28,948 nt of DNA. Source: a virus. The stretch lies in IMG/VR virus record IMGVR_UViG_3300031952_000104, positions 1 through 28,948 of that record; one strand, written 5' to 3'. Made by a program: the position numbers and the translations under genes. The notes beneath the pieces were generated by a model that saw only the letters and a program-made list of their open reading frames with translations, was not told the DNA's origin and did not search any database. Shown here piece by piece: positions 6,568 through 11,456 of this stretch; the stretch's first letter is position 1, and the number at the start of each line of letters is the position of its first letter.

Positions 6568-7317
6568 TTATTCCTTAAACAACTTTAAAGTTTCTAGCAA
6601 CCAACTTTTTTTGTAACTCTTTACTTTCCTTGGCGCACCATCAACATATTGAATACGTGTGGGTGGTTCTTCGTCAAACTGTTTTCGGTAGCTGTTTGCT
6701 ACAAACTTCCCGACTATACTTGCTTTGTTACGCTCCAGGCGTCCTTGAAACAGTTCCATATAGGCATCGCTAATGGTCATCTCTTCATCTCCTGGAGGCA
6801 AGAGAAAATCAGAATTGACACGCATTGCATTGTTGCGAGCAAGATCTGAAAACAAAATCTTGTCGCGATCATCAAAACATCCAAGATCCTTAATAAAATC
6901 AACTGATTCTCTGAGAAGATTCAGTACGTTTGTACCAGAAATTTGTGGTTGCGGTGCTGAAAGTGTGGTTGCTTGGCGATTAAGTTCACCCAAGAACCAT
7001 TTATCCATCCATACCCTAAATGGTGTTGATATCCAGCGAGCTAGATCAACCGCGATTAAGGGATGAATCCATGTTTCACCGCCCTCGCTACCGCCAATTT
7101 TAGACTCAACCAAACCGTAGACCGGGATTCGGTCTTCGGTCGACAGCGTCTCTAGGTACTCGTTGGTTTGATTTAATTCTCGGTATTTAGTCCAACGTTT
7201 GCCATTTGCCTTGCACATGGCGGTGGCATTGACGTAGCCATCTGTGGTGCGCCGAGAAATGGGCGTACCGTTCCAGGAACGAACATCAAGCGCGTCTTGT
7301 GATGCTAGAATTTCCAT
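6568..7317 (-). CDS. KilA-N domain protein
   Basis: A 249-residue protein. Residues about 15-115 match the KilA-N domain: GTPISRRTTDGYVNATAMCK, KRWTKYRELNQTNEYLETLS, LVESKIGGSEGGETWIHPLI and VDLARWISTPFRVWMDKWF. KilA-N is a DNA-binding domain common in phage and large DNA virus regulators and anti-repressors. The C-terminal half is charged and unrecognised, and may be a partner or oligomerisation domain. The gene is monocistronic in appearance, with a terminator-like hairpin upstream (7331-7354) and another downstream, so it is likely controlled separately. A role as regulator of phage transcription is inferred from the family. Confidence 0.85.
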   Translation of the reverse strand: MEILASQDALDVRSWNGTPISRRTTDGYVNATAMCKANGKRWTKYRELNQTNEYLETLSTEDRIPVYGLVESKIGGSEGGETWIHPLIAVDLARWISTPFRVWMDKWFLGELNRQATTLSAPQPQISGTNVLNLLRESVDFIKDLGCFDDRDKILFSDLARNNAMRVNSDFLLPPGDEEMTISDAYMELFQGRLERNKASIVGKFVANSYRKQFDEEPPTRIQYVDGAPRKVKSYKKSWLLETLKLFKE

Positions 7318-7330
7318 GATGCGTTAACTA

Positions 7331-7358
7331 AAGGACGGGGTAACAGCCGTCCTTTTTT
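7331..7358. terminator. intrinsic terminator, possibly bidirectional
   Basis: AAGGACGG and CCGTCCTT form a perfect 8-bp stem with an 8-base loop. On the + strand it is followed by TTTT; on the minus strand by TTAGTT. It lies between the minus-strand Lys-rich gene (stop 7411) and the KilA-N start (7317) and most likely ends the transcript of the basic-protein cluster. A second GC-rich hairpin (CCGGG...CCCGG) lies at about 7373-7388. Confidence 0.55.
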
Positions 7359-7410
7359 CATGGTAGCAGAGTCCGGGGGCAACCCGGCCCTGGAAACACC
7401 GTAGTGCAGA

Positions 7411-7584
7411 CTATTTTTTCTTGGCAGCAGCTTCTTTTTTCTTAGCAATCATCTCTTTAAACTTGTCACGTGCTGCAGTTTGCTTAGCTGATGCACCACC
7501 TTTTCCTTTAGGGGGAACTGGCTTGCCTTTAGGCGGTACGGCTTTGCCTTTGGCAACGGGCGGTTTCTTGGCAGGCATGATCAT
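7411..7584 (-). CDS. small Lys/Pro/Ala-rich basic protein
   Basis: This minus-strand frame gives 57 residues starting MIMPAKKPPVAKGKAVPPKG and ending in EAAAKKK. The N-terminal half is a Pro/Lys/Gly repeat (VPPKGK occurs twice) that resembles histone H1-type or nucleoid-binding tails; the second half is helical and Lys-rich. The second Met (codon 3) is an alternative start. It is the last gene of three neighbouring Lys-rich genes. DNA or RNA binding, or binding to packaged DNA, is inferred from charge only. Confidence 0.6.
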   Translation of the reverse strand: MIMPAKKPPVAKGKAVPPKGKPVPPKGKGGASAKQTAARDKFKEMIAKKKEAAAKKK

Positions 7585-7610
7585 TACTGGATTGTCTTCT
7601 TTATTCTAGA

Positions 7611-7811
7611 TTACTTCTTCTTAGGAGTTCTAGCTTTCTTACTAGCTTTCTTTGCTGCTTCTGTATTAGGTACAAACTGTTTACCTTGTTTGCTACCGGC
7701 TTTTTTCTTTGCGTCAGTCTTGGCGCGTTCCTCTTTGGACAGGGAAGCCCAAGCCTTCTCAGGTAAGTAGCGTTTAGTGCCTCCAGGTTGAACGGCTTTG
7801 TCGGCTGGCAT
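7611..7811 (-). CDS. basic protein, C-terminal part of split DUF5872-type protein
   Basis: A 66-residue basic protein containing KRYLPEKAWASLSKEE, then KKKAGSKQGKQFVPNTEAA and a Lys-rich tail. In the bacterial and viral DUF5872-type proteins I recall, this RYLP...AW..LS and GKQFV.NT.AA block follows directly after the WSARKSQ...GGGY block that is encoded here by the adjacent upstream gene. The two frames meet at TAATG with a 1-base overlap, so the single protein is split here, with likely termination-reinitiation. Function unknown; a nucleic-acid-binding role is inferred from the charge. Confidence 0.68.
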   Translation of the reverse strand: MPADKAVQPGGTKRYLPEKAWASLSKEERAKTDAKKKAGSKQGKQFVPNTEAAKKASKKARTPKKK

Positions 7812-8095
7812 TACTTTGACTCCTTGTATTTTTTAGCCGCAGACTTTGCTTTGGCTCCTTTTTCATACTCATCTTTAGTGCCCCACTTCTCTTTACTCCA
7901 TTTACTTAAATCTTTTTGTGCTTTACTCTTTCCACCCTTGTATCCACCGCCCGCCTTCTCATACTCCTGGGCTAGTAATTGACTTTTCCTAGCACTCCAT
8001 TGACCTTTTTTGGCTCCTCGATCACCAGCCATGATGCGATCTTTGATTCGCTCACGGAGTTCAGGTTTTGAATACTTACTTGCATCTTGCGCCAT
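7811..8095 (-). CDS. DUF5872-type protein, N-terminal part
   Basis: A 94-residue basic protein with YSKPELRERIKDRIMAGDRG, then GQWSARKSQLLAQEYEKAGG, then KDLSKWSKEKWGTKDEY. This is the N-terminal half of the DUF5872-type family as I remember it. The usual second half is in the next ORF (7611-7811), which starts on the last base of this stop codon in a shifted frame. The C-terminal KAKSAAKKYKESK is Lys-rich. The family is found in bacteria, phages and large DNA viruses with no established activity. Confidence 0.72.
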   Translation of the reverse strand: MAQDASKYSKPELRERIKDRIMAGDRGAKKGQWSARKSQLLAQEYEKAGGGYKGGKSKAQKDLSKWSKEKWGTKDEYEKGAKAKSAAKKYKESK

Positions 8096-8140
8096 AGTAA
8101 AACCTGTGGGATAAATATTTAATTATCTACTAATTTGTTG

Positions 8141-8677
8141 CTAAGGTGGCATCCCAATTGACGGCATTCCCATAGGTGGCATTCCCATAGGTGGCATTCC
8201 CATCATTGGCATCCCTGAAGGTTGTTTGTTAAGGTTCACTCCATAAGAATATTTGTCTCGGTTGGGATCGTTAAGTCCTAGCTGAAGAGCGGCGGTACTT
8301 GGATCACTAGAAACATTACGTTTGCGGAATCCAAGGAAACCTTCTGGTTGTCTGGTATTAGCGTTATAAGCACCTGAGGCTTCAAGATAAAGTGCGTTCC
8401 TAGCGTCACCAATAGGAATAGTTGCTGAACCGCGAATAGATTGAGTGGTTGGATCTACGCTTGCGTTAATATCAGTACCATAGACATTACTATACCCAAT
8501 GCCAAGATTTAAAGGGGGTGGTGGCATGCCCATTGGGTTAAAACCCATGGACATTCCCCCACCAAGAGCTCCTGCTCCGCCAGGGGGAAAGGCGGGTGAA
8601 GGAGTGATAGGTTGATCAGTAGTTGATAAATTGCGAGCGCGATTTAAATGCTTCTGAAATAAAGAAGGATCAGCCAC
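8141..8677 (-). CDS. putative virion protein with Met-Gly-Pro repeats
   Basis: A 178-residue protein from a GTG start that overlaps the end of the previous gene by 8 bases. Residues 1-55 are Pro/Gly/Met-rich (for example SMGFNPMGMPPPP). The middle (about 58-150) has a beta-rich outer-barrel-like pattern (GIGYSNVYGTDINASVDP, SATIPIGDARNALYLEASGA). The end is a tandem MPPMG-type repeat. Low-complexity tails of this sort are common in phage structural proteins, so a virion role is possible. No signal peptide was seen. Confidence 0.55.
   Translation of the reverse strand: MADPSLFQKHLNRARNLSTTDQPITPSPAFPPGGAGALGGGMSMGFNPMGMPPPPLNLGIGYSNVYGTDINASVDPTTQSIRGSATIPIGDARNALYLEASGAYNANTRQPEGFLGFRKRNVSSDPSTAALQLGLNDPNRDKYSYGVNLNKQPSGMPMMGMPPMGMPPMGMPSIGMPP
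8148..8214. repeat. 15-bp tandem repeat encoding MPPMG units
   Basis: GGCATTCCCATAGGT occurs exactly at 8163-8177 and 8178-8192, with diverged copies before and after. Each unit encodes five residues (MPPMG) near the C-terminus of the minus-strand gene. Units divisible by three can expand or contract without breaking the frame. Confidence 0.7.
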
Positions 8678-8819
8678 TTTTATTTTGTCTTTCTTTAATT
8701 ATACGCTCCCACTTACACGGACGAACAGCCTTAGCCCAATCTTTGTAAGGATTGGGGATTAGTTCTTCTAGCTTCCAGAAGTAATCCTGGAGGCGTTCTT
8801 CGTTAGAAGAGTGGGTCAT
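8670..8819 (-). CDS. hypothetical small protein
   Basis: The ATG at 8819 gives 49 residues: MTHSSNEERLQDYFWKLEEL, then a Pro/Tyr segment and a Lys/Arg-rich end (CKWERIIKERQNKSG). A longer frame to 8867 exists but its extra 16 residues lie inside the upstream gene. With this start the gene overlaps its upstream neighbour by 17 bases and its downstream neighbour by 8, as is usual in this block. No family was recognised. Confidence 0.5.
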   Translation of the reverse strand: MTHSSNEERLQDYFWKLEELIPNPYKDWAKAVRPCKWERIIKERQNKSG

Positions 8820-9036
8820 CTGCTGGATGTGCGGGCATGTTGCCGCTACCCTTAGGGGAACCGGCAAATTTATTCATCATCTCATCCATGCACTCTAGGG
8901 ATTCACAGCGCACTAGGAGGTCGGCTAGTGTATTGATCGTCAGGCTGTGCTCAGACCGTGCCGCAAAGGCCAGGGCATCACGCAAGCTGCTCGTTGCTTG
9001 ATTCACTGACTCCTTCACTTGGGTACTGAGAGCCAT
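8803..9036 (-). CDS. hypothetical small helical protein
   Basis: From the ATG at 9036 (GGAA about seven bases upstream) the protein is 77 residues: MALSTQVKESVNQATSSLRD, then LAFAARSEHSLTINTLADLL and a C-terminal PADDPLF. Starts at 9042 and 9081 are alternatives in the same frame. The pattern is amphipathic helical. It overlaps the 67-residue gene upstream by about 59 bases. The wording is like small phage helical-bundle proteins, but no family name can be given. Confidence 0.55.
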   Translation of the reverse strand: MALSTQVKESVNQATSSLRDALAFAARSEHSLTINTLADLLVRCESLECMDEMMNKFAGSPKGSGNMPAHPADDPLF

Positions 9037-9181
9037 CTGCATTTCCGTTGGTTGTCTCAGTATAGCTATTGTCGGCGACATTTTGTTTAGATAGTAAAAA
9101 ACTTTGGAGAAGCTGGGTGTGAGTATTAAGAAACTCTTTGTTTTGGTCGATAATACCAATGTATTCTGAAGGGCTAGCCAT
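8978..9181 (-). CDS. hypothetical small protein
   Basis: A 67-residue protein beginning MASPSEYIGIIDQNKEFLNT. The N-terminal half is helical with regular hydrophobic spacing; the C-terminal half is Asn/Ser/Glu-rich and probably unstructured. It leads the minus-strand run of small genes from 9181 to 7411, with a 38-base gap to the methyltransferase stop upstream. No family was recognised. Confidence 0.5.
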   Translation of the reverse strand: MASPSEYIGIIDQNKEFLNTHTQLLQSFLLSKQNVADNSYTETTNGNADGSQYPSEGVSESSNEQLA

Positions 9182-9219
9182 GGTTTGTAAATACGGTTGA
9201 CACTAATAAAGAGTAGGGT

Positions 9220-9810
9220 TTATTCCCAAGGCTCCTCCCAAAGCCATCCAATTTGATAACCAAAGATGTAGGGTGCAATGTCAAGGGATTCCATTAGTTC
9301 ATTGATGAGTCGCCCTTTGCCTATCAAGTTACCGTTTAGGGTTTGAAAGTTGTCATCAACAACGATTAAAGTCCCAGGGCGGATGATGTTTTTGGCGGCA
9401 CATAACTCCTTGAGATGATGGGCTGCTGGTGCCCAATCATTGTTCCAATCTTCAATGTTGTAAGAGTCCAGGTAAAGGAGGTCAACGCGACCTTCCATTT
9501 CACCTAAGGCTTCTACAGAATCACGCTCGATGACCAGAGCTTCTGTTGTTGCATTACGTGCTAGCTGGCATGCTTTTGGATCATTGTCAATTGATATTAG
9601 GTTACCACCATGACATTCGATGTACTTGTCAAAGAGAAGGGTGGAGCAGCCGTCGCCTTCATAATTGTTTTCTTCCCGGTACGTACCTGTTTCTATGATT
9701 GTTGGATGTTTAATTTCACCCAAAAATTCAAACATAGTTTCAAACGAAGTCCTCCTCTTGTTTAGGCGTGGAGAAATATCGTCAAAATATTTACGCCAAG
9801 TACTAGTCAT
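9220..9810 (-). CDS. class I SAM-dependent methyltransferase-like protein
   Basis: A 196-residue protein with the Rossmann-type methyltransferase order: IIETGTYREENNYEGDGCST (motif I, SAM-binding loop, with an insertion between Gly-rich parts), LISIDNDPKACQLAR (motif II acidic residue), then VDLLYLDSYN (motif IV position), and GTLIVVDDN. This resembles the Methyltransf_24 type, which methylates small molecules or sugars, rather than a DNA methylase, because no NPPY or PC motif is present. Its ATG overlaps the stop of the 51-residue gene (TGATG). Substrate unknown; the glycosyltransferase on the other strand makes glycan modification one possibility. Confidence 0.7.
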   Translation of the reverse strand: MTSTWRKYFDDISPRLNKRRTSFETMFEFLGEIKHPTIIETGTYREENNYEGDGCSTLLFDKYIECHGGNLISIDNDPKACQLARNATTEALVIERDSVEALGEMEGRVDLLYLDSYNIEDWNNDWAPAAHHLKELCAAKNIIRPGTLIVVDDNFQTLNGNLIGKGRLINELMESLDIAPYIFGYQIGWLWEEPWE

Positions 9811-9965
9811 CAGATGTCAGTCCGTATGTAGGGAAGATTTTCTGCCTTAAGTGTAGCTTCAAAATCATCGGCATCAATCGTTTCAACATCCTCAATTACA
9901 CGATATTTGAAATCAGCACCCCTGATTTCAGAATCAATGTAGAAGCGGGTTAAGTTAATGGACAT
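9810..9965 (-). CDS. hypothetical 51-residue protein in the hli operon
   Basis: This short frame starts at the ATG that overlaps the hli stop (TAATG) and ends at a TGA that overlaps the methyltransferase start (TGATG). The product begins MSINLTRFYIDSEIRGADFK and is acidic overall, with IEDVETIDADDFEATLKAEN in the middle. The two single-base junctions are the best evidence that it is translated. No family was recognised; it has no membrane segment or cysteine. Confidence 0.65.
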   Translation of the reverse strand: MSINLTRFYIDSEIRGADFKYRVIEDVETIDADDFEATLKAENLPYIRTDI

Positions 9966-10165
9966 TAGTTGAAGAGGCCAATAATTTCAAAGATTGATTT
10001 CTTGGTTGCAAACTCTGCCATCAAGACAGAAATAATGGTGAGCATGGCAATGCGTCCATTAACGCGCTCAGCGTACCAGAGAAAATCATCTGGGTGAGTT
10101 GGGATGTCAAGCAGGTTGAGATCGGGGCAATATTCTTTGGTTAGTTCAACAAAAAATTCTTTCAT
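9965..10165 (-). CDS. hli: high-light-inducible protein (HLIP)
   Basis: A 66-residue protein whose C-terminal half is the chlorophyll a/b-binding-like helix of HLIPs: ERVNGRIAM at residues 33-41, then a hydrophobic run and Glu51, ending EIIGLFN. In the family, the ExxNGRxAM motif supplies chlorophyll ligands (Glu, Asn) and HLIPs act in the thylakoid membrane to quench energy and protect photosystem assembly under stress. Cyanophages commonly carry hli to keep photosynthesis going during infection. Here the usual TGxxxG near the end is ATKKSIFEIIG, a divergent form. It lies second in a coupled minus-strand operon. Confidence 0.9.
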   Translation of the reverse strand: MKEFFVELTKEYCPDLNLLDIPTHPDDFLWYAERVNGRIAMLTIISVLMAEFATKKSIFEIIGLFN

Positions 10166-10166
10166 T

Positions 10167-10259
10167 TCAATGGGATGTGAACGCCAGAACTAATTCTATA
10201 ACAATTACCAGTACAAGGATGGATACCATGACCTGAGAAAGGCTAGTTAATTCGTCCAT
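10167..10259 (-). CDS. small single-span membrane peptide
   Basis: A 30-residue frame directly upstream of hli, with one base between its TGA and the hli ATG. It reads MDELTSLSQVMVSILVLVIV and continues IELVLAFTSH, that is an acidic start followed by a single hydrophobic helix of about 18-20 residues. Size and shape are those of the tiny photosystem or cytochrome b6f subunits (for example Psb or Pet peptides), and an HLIP partner would be another option, but no sequence match to a named subunit is claimed. Confidence 0.45.
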   Translation of the reverse strand: MDELTSLSQVMVSILVLVIVIELVLAFTSH

Positions 10260-10305
10260 AAAAACTAGAAACCTACTAGAATATACGTAATATACTCGTC
10301 TTTTC
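10260..10305. promoter_or_regulatory. divergent promoter region of hli operon and exonuclease
   Basis: The 46 bases between the divergent starts are very AT-rich and contain ATATACGTAATATAC, near-palindromic. They must hold the start signals of both transcripts unless these lie inside genes. No Shine-Dalgarno sequence is visible on either side. Confidence 0.35.
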
Positions 10306-11157
10306 ATGGCGGCGACTGCAACTACAGAAGATCCGCTTTACGTACAAATCAAACAACATCCTGATTTGTTGGCGGAACTTAATGCTCAGCCTGCCAGGGT
10401 AACGATCAATGGTAAAAGGCACTACAATACTCCGTTTTATACGGGGCCAGTACCGTCAGTAACCACCATAATTTCTGAGACTGCATCAGAGGCCAACAAA
10501 AAAAAATTGGAGATGTGGGCAAAGAATAATCCGGGGGTGAAGGAGGCTGCTGCTGAGCGCGGCACTTGTATTCACTCTTGTATGGAGCACTATCTCAAGA
10601 AGGAAGAGTTTGAGGTGCCCGAAGAGTATTCCGAATTTTGGGGTGGTATGCCCCAGATGTTGGACTTGTTTGAGGAAGTGATCTGGGCTGAGACACCACT
10701 ACAAGAGAAGCATCAATTTGCTTTGTCTTCTGATGGTGTAGGCAGAGTGTGGGGCTGGGATAAGGAAGACAGGGGTTGGTGTGGATCTCCTGACATTATT
10801 GGTGTGGCAAGTGGCAAACTTACGCTCGCAGATTTGAAGACCTCTGTCAAACCTTACTCTCGCTACTGGCCTAAGAACTTGGAGAAAGGTTCGCCTGAAT
10901 GGCGGAACTTACTTGCAGGCAACATGAAATTTAATAAGACGTGTCTCCAGCTTGGTGCGTACGATCTAGGTATCGAGCAGAGCTTAGGTATGACAGTCCA
11001 GCAGGCAGCCATCCTTGTATCGACGCCGGAACGCACTCAACTCTTTAAGATCACCAGGAATCACCTTAATATTATGAGGGAGAAATGGTTGAAAGTAGTA
11101 GAGGAGTACTACAGCCAGATTGAGCGCTGCGGTATGTACGACGCTGATTTGGTATAA
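10306..11157 (+). CDS. PD-(D/E)XK exonuclease (Cas4/RecB-like)
   Basis: A 283-residue protein with the ordered motifs of RecB/Cas4-type nucleases: ERGTCIHSCMEHYL (His90), GSPDIIGVASG (Asp163), LADLKTS (Asp176-x-Lys178), and CLQLGAYDLG. His, Asp and D-x-K form the Mg-dependent nuclease centre and the Gln/Tyr motif follows it. Phage enzymes of this type resect DNA ends for recombination or degrade host DNA. No four-Cys iron-sulphur set was seen, which separates it from Cas4 itself. It opens the + strand replication block that leads to the primase-helicase. Confidence 0.82.
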   Translation: MAATATTEDPLYVQIKQHPDLLAELNAQPARVTINGKRHYNTPFYTGPVPSVTTIISETASEANKKKLEMWAKNNPGVKEAAAERGTCIHSCMEHYLKKEEFEVPEEYSEFWGGMPQMLDLFEEVIWAETPLQEKHQFALSSDGVGRVWGWDKEDRGWCGSPDIIGVASGKLTLADLKTSVKPYSRYWPKNLEKGSPEWRNLLAGNMKFNKTCLQLGAYDLGIEQSLGMTVQQAAILVSTPERTQLFKITRNHLNIMREKWLKVVEEYYSQIERCGMYDADLV

Positions 11158-11268
11158 AAATATCAACAGGAAATGAGACTAATGAGACTTGCTAATCTCA
11201 AGGAAATAAACCTTGTTGGAGTGGTTTACCAGGCGTAGGATAAGAAGACAAGAAAAACAAAAACCTCG
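11158..11268 (+). other. intergenic leader with TGAGAC repeats
   Basis: The 111 bases before the 61-residue gene contain two adjacent ATGAGACT units (11173-11188) and a partly pairing CTCA at about 11196. A 21-codon frame starts at 11173 with AGGA just before it and ends at 11238; it could be a leader peptide but has no other support. The TGAGAC/GTCTCA word recurs in the repeat region after 15842. Confidence 0.3.
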
Positions 11269-11454
11269 ATGGAGATCTCGGTCTCGGTCGGAGAGTGGAT
11301 CCAGGCACTGTCCTGCCGCATGTCTAATGCGGTAGATGGTGACTGTTTTTTACTCCCTACCCACATGCACTTACATGCTTTTGAAACCCTAAAAGATCAA
11401 GAGCAATTTGCTGGTAAAAAGTTTAGAGTAAAGTTAGCTTCCGGTAATCACTAG
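11269..11454 (+). CDS. hypothetical small protein upstream of primase
   Basis: A 61-residue protein beginning MEISVSVGEWIQALSCRMSN. Its stop is two bases before the primase-helicase ATG, so the two are almost certainly cotranslated. It contains LPTHMHLHAFETL, a His-rich stretch, and a basic end (GKKFRVKLASGNH). No family was recognised. Position suggests a role in replication. Confidence 0.55.
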   Translation: MEISVSVGEWIQALSCRMSNAVDGDCFLLPTHMHLHAFETLKDQEQFAGKKFRVKLASGNH

Positions 11455-11456
11455 AA

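Noticed and set aside
7421-7609. + strand frame of 62 residues, hydrophobic
   Set aside because: It is the exact complement of the Lys/Pro-rich 57-residue gene, whose Lys codons give Phe/Leu runs on the other strand.
11173-11238. 21-codon frame before the primase operon
   Set aside because: It has AGGA close to the ATG, but is very short, has no recognisable content, and lies in the repeat-containing leader. It is noted only as a possible leader peptide.
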